Translations under genes and position numbers: made by a program | Part shown: positions 49,982 through 59,215 of the stretch, in pieces | How the letters are laid out: the number at the start of each line of letters is the position of its first letter | Numbering within the stretch: position 1 is the stretch's first letter | Source of the DNA: Polycladidibacter stylochi | GTDB taxonomy: Bacteria > Pseudomonadota > Alphaproteobacteria > Rhizobiales > Stappiaceae | Reading direction: 5' to 3' | Length of the DNA stretch: 64,000 nt | Assembly (NCBI RefSeq): GCF_001562055.1 | Contig: NZ_LLWE01000032.1 | Coordinates: 21,003 to 85,002 of the forward strand | The notes under the pieces: model-generated | What the model saw: the letters and a program-made list of their open reading frames with translations, nothing else | Told to the model about the DNA's origin: nothing | Database searches by the model: none

Positions 49982-51904
49982 TTACTTTTTAACTGCCAGT
50001 AGTAACCAGCTTGGGCGAATCCAAAACAATTGCGAGCACTGCTCGTTTATTTCGGGAAGAATTGTGCGAATACCTTCAAGCACCTCATAGGAAGCTTGGT
50101 TAAACTGCATTGAGTGTTTATCAGGACAAAAATCATGCCAAATGATAAGAGCCCCAGGGGCGGCCAATTGGAAAGCCAACCGGCTGTCATTGATAACAAT
50201 TCTCTTTTGATGTCCCCCATCAATTAAGATAGAATCAAAACTCGCTTTATCATCTGCTGAGGGTTCATATTGGCAGCTATCTTGTAATAGCTGCGTTATC
50301 CTCTTCGCATATTTGGTGTTTTTATATAGACAGCCGATTTGATCGCCAGCGTCGGTAACAAGCCCCTCTGAGTTTTGATAGAGTGGAGCTCCGTTAATTT
50401 CTTCACCATTGGGAAGATTAATTGTTGTGATTGTTGCACTTGAATTTTTTGCAGCTAATAGCGTACCAGCACCTTGCCATGTACCAAATTCAAAATGCTT
50501 TTTGGGTTGGTGCTGTCGGTATAGCTGGGCTAATATTTGCCCGTCGCCATCATTCATATTCCAGTTTTCTAAAGGATTTTCGATATGAAGGTAAGGGGAG
50601 GAGAGGGGGCTGGAGAACACAAGCCGTTGATGAAGCTTATGAATGTCGACGATATCTAAGAGTGGTGCATTCGGGGGGTCTCTATCAGCGGCCCTTTCAA
50701 GGGTGGTCAGATTGACTTGCTTCGTCGCCTGTAAAAAAGCAGAACCGAGCTTCAAGGTCTGCTCAACCGCAGGGAATGCTTTAACATTGTGTAAGTAAAA
50801 GCTAGCTGTTTTCTGGAGGTTAGGACCCTTACGAAGACAGAAAACGCACGCTGTTGCTGGATCTTCTATTAAAAGGCTACATTTTTGAGCTGGGCCTTGC
50901 CCGATAAAAACTTCTGTGCCAATTTTCGTATCCATGCTCTCATTGAGCGCAAGTAAAGAAAGGTCAGCTCCTTCAACACTCAACTCAAGCTCGATGATAA
51001 TCGGTATTGATGTGGCTGTTTTATATGACCAGCTCAGAGCATATGCCCATGGTGTTGGCCCAACTTCAAAGTAGTTATTGGTATTTAAAGGCTTTTTCGC
51101 AGTATGTTGAATCGGCGGGCTCAACGACCAAGTAAGCTCATGCTTTGCCTTTACAAAATTACTTTGCGTGTAAACGGGCTCAAGATCAAAATCGAGCGTG
51201 AAGCCATTATGGACAGTCGCTTTTTTACGGCGAAGTAAAAAATTCTCTCGATCAAAAACCTTTGCTTCATGATAGCCCAGTTGCTGTAACCAATAGAGCA
51301 CATCATTTGGTCCATAACCACGCTTTGAAAGCGCATGATTTAATTCCACGAGAACATAAGGGTTATATTCAAGTAGCGTTTGCCTGGCACCACGCAACAC
51401 GTCAAAATCAAAACTATCGACATCAATTTTCAAAAGATCGAGGCGAGGCAAAGCAATTTCATCTAAGTGATCATCAACAGTTGTAAATGTATAGGTATTT
51501 TTTTCCGGTTCCTGGCCCCAAATTCGATAAATATCAGCATCTTGCGGACCACAAAGAGAACCAACAGCCTCACTTAGGCAAGTAATATTTGAGCACTTAT
51601 GGTAAGCGATGTTATTCCTAAGCTTATCAATAGTATTTGTCGGCTCAAAAGCAACGACCTTGCCATTTGGAGCCAGCTTTGAAAAAAGAATAGAGTAATA
51701 GCCAATATTGGCTCCAATATCAAAAATATGCCAATCAGACTTTATACTTCGGACGCACCACCGTTTTGTCTGCAGCTCACAATATGGATAGTACTCCTTA
51801 AAGGTATCGTAATAATCTATAAGTTCAATATTTTGAAACTCTGGCACATGAGTAAATATTGGATTTTTTAGACTGGGGCTAAGAACAACTTGGTCTTCAA
51901 GCAT
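49982..51904 (-). CDS. fusion: FkbM methyltransferase - middle domain - class I methyltransferase
   Basis: 640 aa with three parts. About 1-235 is an FkbM-type methyltransferase ('WHIFDIGANIGYYSILFSKLAPNGKVVAFEP', 'RLDLLKIDVDSFDFDVLRGARQTLLEYNPYVLVELN'). About 255-400 looks like a beta-sandwich. About 450-640 is a second SAM enzyme ('KKHFEFGTWQGAGTLLA', 'SFDSILIDGGHQKRIVINDSRLAFQLAAPGALIIWHDF'), resembling CmcI/Methyltransf_24 types. It overlaps the glycosyltransferase-like gene by 8 bp. Two methylations of a glycan are likely. Substrate unknown. Confidence 0.78.
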   Translation of the reverse strand: MLEDQVVLSPSLKNPIFTHVPEFQNIELIDYYDTFKEYYPYCELQTKRWCVRSIKSDWHIFDIGANIGYYSILFSKLAPNGKVVAFEPTNTIDKLRNNIAYHKCSNITCLSEAVGSLCGPQDADIYRIWGQEPEKNTYTFTTVDDHLDEIALPRLDLLKIDVDSFDFDVLRGARQTLLEYNPYVLVELNHALSKRGYGPNDVLYWLQQLGYHEAKVFDRENFLLRRKKATVHNGFTLDFDLEPVYTQSNFVKAKHELTWSLSPPIQHTAKKPLNTNNYFEVGPTPWAYALSWSYKTATSIPIIIELELSVEGADLSLLALNESMDTKIGTEVFIGQGPAQKCSLLIEDPATACVFCLRKGPNLQKTASFYLHNVKAFPAVEQTLKLGSAFLQATKQVNLTTLERAADRDPPNAPLLDIVDIHKLHQRLVFSSPLSSPYLHIENPLENWNMNDGDGQILAQLYRQHQPKKHFEFGTWQGAGTLLAAKNSSATITTINLPNGEEINGAPLYQNSEGLVTDAGDQIGCLYKNTKYAKRITQLLQDSCQYEPSADDKASFDSILIDGGHQKRIVINDSRLAFQLAAPGALIIWHDFCPDKHSMQFNQASYEVLEGIRTILPEINEQCSQLFWIRPSWLLLAVKK

Positions 51905-53825
51905 GCGATACCTCCATGCTTAGCTCCTTGACGTTCTTTAGAGAACGATCAATTTTACTTGTAGAATTTTTAAGTTTAACTCCACTAATAACAAAAGAAA
52001 CTTTGCCCTTGCTGAATAATCTAAATTCAATATTTTTATAGGAATTTTCCTTATCTACATAAAATTGAAGATTAACTATTCCATCAAGGGAAGATAAGAA
52101 AATTGGCTTACCTGCTATTCTTTTGTTGTCACATAACACTTCAAGTATTGCGATTTTTTTCTTATTTTTTATTGGAAAATAACTTCCTGATGTTGCAATA
52201 AGTTCTAATTGTATATCATAGCTGCCTTCACCAAGATGTATAATCCCTCCCAAAAAGGCGAAGTCTTTCCTCCCGCTTTTTACCTTTAAAATGTGACCCA
52301 GTTTTATTGCCGCAGGACCTTTAGTCAGCCATTCTTCAAGTAAATTGGGAGAGGAGAGGGCTAGAGAACTCTGGTTTTGATCGGAAATCAAGTTGCTATT
52401 AAGTTGGATAGCTTTCCTTGTATGCTCGTTTAAAGGGCCATGGCGTAAATGTGTAGCGAAAGGGGTTTTGGCACAAACCAGTTTTTGCAGGAGCAGGCCT
52501 TCTAAATCGTTATGAATTGCGTTAACCCCAATGAAATAGCAGGGAGAAAATCCTTTGGCAGTTTGATGAGCATCCCAAAAGAAAGCATTTTCAAGTTTCT
52601 TTATGAGCCGCTTTTCGGCAGCGCCCTCAATTGCTTCTGGGCAACCATAGTTAACTATAAATAGACGTGTTGTTTCAGGGGGTAAGCCAGAAGTCAGCAC
52701 TGGTATTTCTTCACCCAAAAGCTCTTCGGTATATTGGTGCGCATGATCTTCGGGGCCTATCCAGCAAATTTCACTAGTTTTGAACTGCCTACCAATAATA
52801 TCATTAATGAAAATGGCCGTTTTAAAGGGGTCTATTTGGGCAGCAGCATAAGAATCTGCACGATAGTGATTTATAAAATGGTCAGAACTTGGTGCCGATG
52901 TTTTTTCAATTTGTTTTTCTAGAAATATTGATGCTGTGCCGCGTAAGCTAAGTTCCTCTAACGCTAACCCCTTCAAGCCCCAGTCATTTTGCTTTTCAAG
53001 CTTTGCTTGTTGGACGTTCGTGACGAAGTCCTCTGTCGAATTTTGCGGGGCATTATGTTTATGAGCGGGCGTTATTTGCCGCGTATGATCACAATGGTAA
53101 CCCCAAACATAAGGAAAAGCATCGCCGATTTCGCCATAAATAAGCCCAAGTCGTTTGAAGATGTTAGAATCCACATGCCAACCCAATAGCATTTCTTCAT
53201 CAAAACCATTAATTTCAAACAGATCACGACGCAGCATGAGTTGAAAGTCACCAGGAGCATCGTAGCGAATATCGCTAGAGCCTGTAACCACCTCGTTAAG
53301 GTGGGCGCGTTCGCCCCAATAGGCAACGTTTTCTATAAGTTTTTGAGGCGTTTGCCGCGGCCAGCCCTCCCATAATGTTTCAGGTATTTCAAAACGGGGG
53401 GTACAATAAGCGCCATCTGCCAAGCCTTGCAGGCTGCTATTTAAGCTATCACCTATTTTAGGTAGGAAAATCATATCAGTATTGGTGGAAAGCACCCATC
53501 TGTTACTCGGATTACTATGACGCAATGCCACATTCCGAGCGACCGGCTCTAGGGCTTTCAGGTGTGTTTTCCCTGCAAAATGATCATCATGAATATTTGA
53601 GGGAACACGAATAATTCTCAGCTTTTCGTGAACCTTAGGCGTTAAAGTATCAGCTATGGCCTCTGGGAAACTAGGAAAACCGTTCGGCGTATTATAGTCG
53701 ACAAATATTATCTCGTCATCTTTATCGTTTAATACTTGGGCTATACAGTTTAAGCTAATCGCTGCCCTCTTATGCAAGTTATATCCATAATTATCATTTC
53801 TTCCATAAAGAATAACCGAAAACAT
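51897..53825 (-). CDS. glycosyltransferase-like protein with C-terminal beta-rich domain
   Basis: 642 aa. The N-terminal third resembles a GT-A glycosyltransferase: 'FSVILYGRNDNYGYNLHKRAAISLNCIAQVL', 'IIFVDYNTPNG' and the DxD-like 'WVLSTNTDMIFLP'. A middle region follows that I cannot assign. The last 120 residues ('AFLGGIIHLGEGSYDIQLELIATSGSYFP', 'NIEFRLFSKGKVSFVISGVKL') form a beta-rich domain similar in pattern to the middle domain of the adjacent FkbM fusion. It is AT-rich near its 3' end compared with the urease genes. Probably builds a surface or flagellar glycan. Confidence 0.65.
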   Translation of the reverse strand: MFSVILYGRNDNYGYNLHKRAAISLNCIAQVLNDKDDEIIFVDYNTPNGFPSFPEAIADTLTPKVHEKLRIIRVPSNIHDDHFAGKTHLKALEPVARNVALRHSNPSNRWVLSTNTDMIFLPKIGDSLNSSLQGLADGAYCTPRFEIPETLWEGWPRQTPQKLIENVAYWGERAHLNEVVTGSSDIRYDAPGDFQLMLRRDLFEINGFDEEMLLGWHVDSNIFKRLGLIYGEIGDAFPYVWGYHCDHTRQITPAHKHNAPQNSTEDFVTNVQQAKLEKQNDWGLKGLALEELSLRGTASIFLEKQIEKTSAPSSDHFINHYRADSYAAAQIDPFKTAIFINDIIGRQFKTSEICWIGPEDHAHQYTEELLGEEIPVLTSGLPPETTRLFIVNYGCPEAIEGAAEKRLIKKLENAFFWDAHQTAKGFSPCYFIGVNAIHNDLEGLLLQKLVCAKTPFATHLRHGPLNEHTRKAIQLNSNLISDQNQSSLALSSPNLLEEWLTKGPAAIKLGHILKVKSGRKDFAFLGGIIHLGEGSYDIQLELIATSGSYFPIKNKKKIAILEVLCDNKRIAGKPIFLSSLDGIVNLQFYVDKENSYKNIEFRLFSKGKVSFVISGVKLKNSTSKIDRSLKNVKELSMEVSHA

Positions 53826-53907
53826 AAGCTCTTCCTACAATGTATTAGTTCGTATTTAAGATGAATTTTGCTTATTAAATGATAATTATTTCACTTAAAT
53901 TCAGTAA

Positions 53908-55257
53908 TCATTGGGATTCCATTAGTGGTATGGAAATCGCCTGACGATAACTATTTGATTCACCCAGATGAATGAGGGTAGGGCCATCAGGTTGCCTTTC
54001 TACACAGCGCCAGGGATCAATGATGTAATAGTTTGTCTTTGCTGTTTCAGCTGCCAGAGAAAAATACTCTTTCCACGGGGTAGTTATAACAGCACATTGC
54101 GAGCGTGAGCTAAGCTCTTCCAGGGAATCCAGCTTCGCAAATTCACTGTTAACTGCTTGAACATCAACGTTTTTCAAAGCCATTGGATCGTGAAGCAACA
54201 CTTGGTAGCCCGCTTCATGTAGTGCAAAGGCAAGCTGCCAGCCCTGACTTTCTTCACTCACTGGCGTATTGGGTTTATAGGAAAGCCCCAATACAGCGAC
54301 GGTTTTTCCTTTGGCAGCATGGGCTTCGACGGCTTCAAGGAGCCGTCTTTTTTGGTGCTGGTTAACCGTGTCTGTTGCACTTGCTAATGCTGTGCAAATA
54401 CCCAGTTGTTCACCATAGGCAACAAAGGCCTTGTTATCTCTCGGGAAGCAAGGTCCACCGTAAGCCACTGCGCCTTTTAGGTATTTCTTGCCAATACGGC
54501 TATCAGCACCAAGTGCCTTTGAAACTGTATCCACATGGGCTCCGGGAAGGGCATCGCACATTTCTGCCAGCATATTGGCATAGCTTATCTTCGTTGTCAC
54601 AAATGTATTGACGGCGATTTTACAAATTTCAGCATTCATAAAATTCATACGTTGATATTCAGGTGCGGAACCAACAGTATTTTTATAAATATCTTCAAGG
54701 GTTTGACCGGCTTTAAAATCGCTCTCGCCAATTAAAATCATATCCGGATTGAGCATGTCGTTGATGACAGAACCTAAAGCAATAAACTCAGGATTGTAGC
54801 AAAGGCCAAGGTTCTCGCCAACTTGTCGGCCCGAGCTGTGTTCGAGTGTTTCCTTAAGCACGCTTTCGGTGGAACCAGGCATAACTGTGGAGGTAATTAC
54901 AACAAGATGATAGCTTTGCTTTTCGCGCAAGGCGGTGCCGAGTTCATGAAGGGCCTTTATTAAGAACTCATTGGAAAAAAAGCCGTTTTCCAAACTTGGA
55001 CTGGGGACAATAACAAAGCTGACATCAGAGCAGGCAATGGCCTCGGCCATATTACCTGTGGCTTTATAGCGGTGTTTATTACGTACTAATAACTCTTGTA
55101 ATTGAGGCTCTTGCACCGGAGCACGATGGTTATTAATGGCATCAATAGTGTTTTGGTTTGAATCTACGCCAATTGTATTAAAGCCCTTTTCGGCAAATAC
55201 AGCAAGCATGGGTGCGCCAAGCTTACCAAGACCAATTACTGAAATATCCGGCAACAT
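53908..55257 (-). CDS. UDP-glucose/GDP-mannose dehydrogenase family protein
   Basis: 449 aa. NAD motif 'ISVIGLGKLGAPMLAVFAEKGFNTIGVD', 'TSTVMPGSTESVLKETLE', 'LCYNPEFIALGSVINDMLNPDMILIGE', the catalytic Cys in 'YGGPCFPRDNKAF' and 'VAVLGLSYKPNTPVSEESQGW'. The enzyme oxidises a nucleotide sugar to the uronic acid form. It is upstream of the glycosyltransferase and methyltransferases in the same direction, so the group would make and decorate a uronic-acid-containing glycan. Sugar identity unknown. Confidence 0.88.
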   Translation of the reverse strand: MLPDISVIGLGKLGAPMLAVFAEKGFNTIGVDSNQNTIDAINNHRAPVQEPQLQELLVRNKHRYKATGNMAEAIACSDVSFVIVPSPSLENGFFSNEFLIKALHELGTALREKQSYHLVVITSTVMPGSTESVLKETLEHSSGRQVGENLGLCYNPEFIALGSVINDMLNPDMILIGESDFKAGQTLEDIYKNTVGSAPEYQRMNFMNAEICKIAVNTFVTTKISYANMLAEMCDALPGAHVDTVSKALGADSRIGKKYLKGAVAYGGPCFPRDNKAFVAYGEQLGICTALASATDTVNQHQKRRLLEAVEAHAAKGKTVAVLGLSYKPNTPVSEESQGWQLAFALHEAGYQVLLHDPMALKNVDVQAVNSEFAKLDSLEELSSRSQCAVITTPWKEYFSLAAETAKTNYYIIDPWRCVERQPDGPTLIHLGESNSYRQAISIPLMESQ

Positions 55258-55472
55258 CAGTTACTAAACTCCAACAGATCTAAGAGTTATGTCGCACGTT
55301 TTGTGCCCATAACTTTAATTTGTGATTGCTGGAAAGATTAATACCAATTTAACAAACAGGTATACTTGTAGATGTGGGACTATAATATATAAGTTGCTAC
55401 ATATTACTATTAATATTATAGGGTATATTAGAATATTCTAGAATAATTACAAGATATAATTTATGGGTCCTA

Positions 55473-56507
55473 TTAGGAATCGCTAGAGGGTCTTAAGTAG
55501 TTTGGAATTTTGTAGGCGGAATCAATTCCTATTTTTTCAAAGTTCTCCAGCATGCTGTGGCGCGCATTTACCAGATGGTTACGAAGCGTGCTAATGGCTT
55601 GTTCTACCTCGTTATTTAGCAACAGCTCTATTATTTGTAGATGGTCGGTAAAAATGGCTGCGGTACCGCCGATCTCACTGTTCGAAAACGTACCATTTTC
55701 GTGCGAAACTGTGATGAGTTTCGGGTCAAAGTTGACCGTTATGAGCGGAATTTGTGCACGATAAATGGCATGCTGCATTTCGCTGTTTGGTGCCTTTGCC
55801 AATAGGTCGATATGCAGGTCTTTCTCCAGCCGGTAGAAGTCTGGCGCGGACAGATCATTAATGCAATTTCCATCACGAATGATGGCAGCGCGTTTCTGCT
55901 CCAGCTCTGTGCGTCCAATATGGGGAATGGCGCTGGCTAAGGCCAATGGCTCAAGCAAAATGCGCATCTCATACAAGTCGCAAATTTTTTCACGTGTCAA
56001 ATGTGCCGTGTACCATCGACCATTGGCTTCTTGCGTGATGATGCCAATACGATCCAGGCGGGTCAGCAGATCACGCACCACTGTGCGGCCCACTTTGTAG
56101 TGGTTTGCCACATCCTGCTCGGTGAGTTGAAACCGCCCGAAGCGAAGCGACGCTGCAATTTCCCGCTCAATTTGCGGGTATATCTTTGCCCTCACACTGC
56201 GCTGTTTTAAGTTGCTTTCACTTTTTAAGGGGATATGAATGTTGAACTGACTGATAGGTGCCTTGGTTACCTGCGGGTTGTGTTTGCCATGGGAAACCAC
56301 ATAGCCTCTGGTTTTTGAGGGCATTATCAGCCCTTCATCTGCCAACTGCTTAAAAGCCTGTCGAACAGGGCTGCGGCCAATATTAAAAAACTTGGCGCAA
56401 TCAAGCTCAACCAGTGCATAGTTATGGGGCAGGGTGCCATCATAAATATTATCACGCAGCACTTCATAGATTGTTTGGTAAAAGGGTTTACCTGTCATAC
56501 TATTCAC
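55473..56507 (-). CDS. GntR-family regulator with two winged-helix domains and FCD domain
   Basis: 344 aa, about 100 longer than usual. Residues about 6-75 form one GntR winged helix ('YQTIYEVLRDNIYDGTLP', 'IGRSPVRQAFKQLADEGLI'). About 105-175 form a second ('YPQIEREIAASLRFGRF', 'KVGRTVVRDLLTRLDRIGIIT'). About 180-335 is an FCD effector domain ('LYEMRILLEPLALASAI', 'DHLQIIELLLNNEVEQAISTLRNHL'). It lies 138 bp downstream of the TRAP binding-protein gene and may control it; FCD ligands are typically carboxylic acids. Confidence 0.8.
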   Translation of the reverse strand: MNSMTGKPFYQTIYEVLRDNIYDGTLPHNYALVELDCAKFFNIGRSPVRQAFKQLADEGLIMPSKTRGYVVSHGKHNPQVTKAPISQFNIHIPLKSESNLKQRSVRAKIYPQIEREIAASLRFGRFQLTEQDVANHYKVGRTVVRDLLTRLDRIGIITQEANGRWYTAHLTREKICDLYEMRILLEPLALASAIPHIGRTELEQKRAAIIRDGNCINDLSAPDFYRLEKDLHIDLLAKAPNSEMQHAIYRAQIPLITVNFDPKLITVSHENGTFSNSEIGGTAAIFTDHLQIIELLLNNEVEQAISTLRNHLVNARHSMLENFEKIGIDSAYKIPNYLRPSSDS

Positions 56508-56589
56508 GCCCTACGTTTGGTTGCAATTTCAAGCGAACCATTATCCTTTAGTTGCTTGAATCGCCACTTATTTTACGTGTTTAAACACA

Positions 56590-56626
56590 AAAAGGCCCGG
56601 TACCTGTAAAGAACCGGGCCTTTTAA
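56590..56626 (-). terminator. terminator of the TRAP binding-protein gene
   Basis: AAAAGGCCCGGT (56590-56601) and ACCGGGCCTTTT (56613-56624) form a perfect 12-bp stem with an 11-nt loop. Read on the minus strand it comes 20 bp after the dctP stop and ends in a T run. It makes the binding-protein gene largely independent of the GntR gene behind it. Confidence 0.88.
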
Positions 56627-56644
56627 GCTTAATGAAAAGCTATA

Positions 56645-57622
56645 TTACTTAGCAGCTTGGATTTTTTCGATTGTTTCTGGACCAAACTGTTCGTTGTATT
56701 TTGCCCATGTTGCTGTAATAGCTGGATTTGCTTGGAATGCAGCTTTATCAACATCACGGTTTACCTGCATACCACGATCTTGAAGGTCTTTGATGAAGCC
56801 CTCTTCTTTCTCGATAGAAAGTTCACGTTGGTAATCTGTCGCATCCTGTGCTGCTTCTTCAATGATTTTCTGCTGCTCTGGTGTCAGCGAGTTGAATTTC
56901 TTCAAATTCATTGAAATGAACAGGGAAGAGTAGGAGTGCTCGGTCAAAGACAGGTATTTTTGCACTTCATCGTAACGGAAGGAGTGTGTTACGTTGATTG
57001 GGTGCTCTTGTGCTTCTACAACGCCGGTTTCAAGTGCAGTGTAAAGCTCTGCAATTGGAAGTGGCTGTGGGTTGGCACCAAGGTCAGCAAACATTGCGTT
57101 AAGCGGTACTGAAGTGTTGGTACGAATTTTCAGGCCCACAACATCTTCCGGCTCACGAATTGGCTTACGGTTATTTGTGATATTGCGGTAACCGTTTTCA
57201 GGGAAGGCAAGACCCTTCATACCGAATTTAGCCATGTCGGCCAGAATTTTCTTACCAACTTCGCCATCAAGCACTTTGTATGCATGCTGGCGGCTCGCGA
57301 ACATGTAAGGCAAATCGAATACAGCTGTTTCAGGCTGCATGCCGTTCATGATTGCAAGACCGGTCATTTGAATATCAATGATACCAGAACGGGTGCCGTT
57401 CAGCATCTGCTGGTCATCACCCAACTGACCTTGTGGGTAAGTTTGAACAGTGATTTCGCCGTTGGTTTTATCTTTCACTTCTTTGGCAAAGAACTGAGCC
57501 AGTTTTTCTTGCAAGTCAGTTGGGGGAGCTGCGTGTGCAAATTTCAAAACTGTGCCTGCCATACCCATGGATGTGGATGCCAACAGAACTGTCGCTGCAA
57601 TAAGACCAATAGTCTTTTTCAT
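56645..57622 (-). CDS. TRAP transporter solute-binding protein (DctP family)
   Basis: 325 aa from ATG 57622 behind GGAGGAAG. Signal peptide 'MKKTIGLIAATVLLASTSMGMAG' is followed by 'VLKFAHAAPPTDLQEKLAQFFAKEVKDKTNGEITVQTYPQGQLGDDQQMLNGTRSGIIDIQMTG', 'ALETGVVEAQEHPINVTHSFRYDEVQKYLSLTEHSYSS' and a conserved Arg in 'GLKIRTNTSVPLNAMFADLGANPQPLP', which clamps the carboxylate of the ligand. No DctQ or DctM lies beside it; the only membrane pair in the window is at 5.2-7.1 kb. Confidence 0.92.
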   Translation of the reverse strand: MKKTIGLIAATVLLASTSMGMAGTVLKFAHAAPPTDLQEKLAQFFAKEVKDKTNGEITVQTYPQGQLGDDQQMLNGTRSGIIDIQMTGLAIMNGMQPETAVFDLPYMFASRQHAYKVLDGEVGKKILADMAKFGMKGLAFPENGYRNITNNRKPIREPEDVVGLKIRTNTSVPLNAMFADLGANPQPLPIAELYTALETGVVEAQEHPINVTHSFRYDEVQKYLSLTEHSYSSLFISMNLKKFNSLTPEQQKIIEEAAQDATDYQRELSIEKEEGFIKDLQDRGMQVNRDVDKAAFQANPAITATWAKYNEQFGPETIEKIQAAK

Positions 57623-58312
57623 ACTTACTTCCTCCAAGCAAGTTGGTGCCCATAATGAGCTATTATGAGTATTTTCATGCTTCCACTTACGGAATCGTTA
57701 AATACCCTTATTTCATTCGTGAGCAACGCGCCTATTTTCAGGCTGTCATTCGAGCCACCATGTTGTTGGCCCGTTCACTGGTAGTAACGCTAAACCGGAT
57801 TCTTGAAGGCGTAAATTTGTGTTTTTGCGTACATTGTACAAAAAACTGATACACTCAATATAACATAATGATAATAATCAGTTAAGTATGGTTAACTAGT
57901 ATACATCAAAATACAACTGCAACGATTTAACCTATTCATTGCATTAGTAAAATATCTGTCAAGCGCTCTTTGGTATCGATAACAATATACTAGCAAATTT
58001 ATTAGGAGCAAAAATTATACTTATGTATTATTTGGGGATTTTGATAGAAGCAAAATACTTGCAACGTAAATATGATTAATTTCCGTAGATAGAAGGCAGT
58101 AGCCTTATACAGCAAGGGCTAGTACAAACAGCGCGCTCATTGCTTTTGCTACTCTCAATAATAAGCTCAAGCTTGAAATGCCTGAGCATGGATGCCGTAA
58201 TATTGCTTGGTTAAAATCTGCTACAAACACCAGTGTTTTCTCTCTCAGCTTATCGCTAAGGTGGTTTTTCTGGTGTCATCGCATTTCACTTATCCTGCGT
58301 GAGCTGGAAGAA
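57623..58312. other. intergenic region upstream of dctP with a GTAC-type inverted repeat
   Basis: No gene recognised. GTACATTGTAC at 57829-57839 is an inverted repeat about 200 bp upstream of dctP, of the GTnnnAC kind bound by FCD-type GntR regulators, and one such regulator follows dctP. The stretch 57860-58060 is very AT-rich. The right end (from about 58200) begins to resemble IS6 transposase sequence but is too decayed to read. Confidence 0.35.
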
Positions 58313-58726
58313 CCCCTACTAAATCGTCGCAATACTGCCTTGTAATTGTGGGCTGCAAAGCGCTTGCAGACGCGCCTTTTGAAGAAGCAAGGCATGCTAC
58401 CGAAGCGGATGATCACTGACAAACTTGGTTTTTATGGAGCTGCAAAGCGCAAGGTTACTCCCGATGTCGAGCACCTCAGCCACAAGGGTTTAAATAATCC
58501 TGAGATAAATCGCATTTGCTCTTTAATATTGAGGCGAAGCAAAAAGCAGTTCATGTTAACGGGGCAATTGCAAAGATTTCTGGCTGCCTTATCCGGTCCT
58601 CATGTCTATTCGTTCCACCACGCTAGCAAAGCTGCGCAATCCAGATTCACCTGCAGCATTTCAACTCTTTCGCTAAGTGGAGAAGTTGATGTAAAGCCTC
58701 TCAACTTCTCAAAGGCCAGTCCCTAG
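58313..58726 (+). pseudogene. decayed IS6-family transposase fragment
   Basis: The frame reads 'LLNRRNTAL', an in-frame TAA at 58343, then 'LWAAKRLQTRLLKKQGMLPKRMITDKLGFYGAAKRKVTPDVEHLSHKGLNN', which follows the IS6-family DDE core (TDKLxSYGAA, then HKGLNNRAENSH). The downstream block is altered ('NNPEINRICSLILRRSKKQF'), with loss of the usual AENSH context. The first half of the transposase is missing, and no terminal repeats are seen. The fragment is not functional. Confidence 0.8.
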
Positions 58727-58811
58727 CAATTATCAGCCCACAGTAACAACCAAACAACCTCTAGTAGATGATAATTTTGAAAGTGCTTTAATTACATCAA
58801 GACAACCACTT

Positions 58812-59156
58812 TTAACATGTGTTGCTGCTGGCCTTATTATTAAAATGACGGGCAATTTTCATGGCATCATGCGCTTTGTTCGACAAGCCAATAATTTTCC
58901 TTTGCTTGATAGCTAAGCGCTTTGCACGCTTTGGATTTAACCTTTGTTCCTCATGAGGGGCAGATGACTGAACAGCCTGCGACCACTTAAGATTTTTGGA
59001 TACAATGGCACTCCACTCACGCAGTTCAGCATTATTCGGTTCTGGGCCAAAAATATGGCGCGCTGTTTGGAGGGTGTTTTGAGAATATCGTTCGAATTCG
59101 GCGACCCAAAACTGGCCGTCATAAAAAATGGAGCAAATAACAATAGTACTAGACAT
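58812..59156 (-). CDS. yjdF: YjdF-family (DUF2992) protein
   Basis: 114 aa. The conserved start 'IFYDGQFWVAEFERYSQNTLQTARHIFGPEPNNAELREW' and the tail 'RLNPKRAKRLAIKQRKIIGLSNKAHDAMKIARHFNN' match YjdF proteins, which are best known from Firmicutes, where they sit under the yjdF azaaromatic-sensing riboswitch. The tail is strongly basic. The biochemical role is unknown. It is flanked by an IS6 remnant and the repABC module, and preceded by two hairpins next to its ribosome site. Confidence 0.75.
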   Translation of the reverse strand: MSSTIVICSIFYDGQFWVAEFERYSQNTLQTARHIFGPEPNNAELREWSAIVSKNLKWSQAVQSSAPHEEQRLNPKRAKRLAIKQRKIIGLSNKAHDAMKIARHFNNKASSNTC

Positions 59157-59165
59157 AGGCTACCT

Positions 59166-59215
59166 CGACACGTGCATAATCACTTGTCGCGGGTCACACC
59201 ATTAGGCGATGTGAC
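59166..59215 (-). promoter_or_regulatory. tandem hairpins in the leader of the YjdF gene
   Basis: On the minus strand the first hairpin uses GTCACA/TGTGAC arms (59193-59198, 59210-59215) with an 11-nt loop. The second pairs 59166-59174 with 59181-59189 (CGACACGTG arm, one mismatch, six-base loop). The second stem ends directly at the AGG of the ribosome site, 10 bp before the start codon. Such a leader could regulate translation. It does not visibly match the Firmicutes yjdF riboswitch, and a protein operator is an alternative reading of the GTCACA repeat. Confidence 0.45.

Noticed and set aside
55430..55444. Overlapping palindromes AGAATATTCT and ATTCTAGAAT upstream of the nucleotide-sugar dehydrogenase gene
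   Set aside because: Short, AT-rich and without a matching regulator; too weak to call an operator.
57864..57882. Fur-box-like sequence
   Set aside because: About 14 of 19 consensus matches in very AT-rich DNA, and no iron gene follows.
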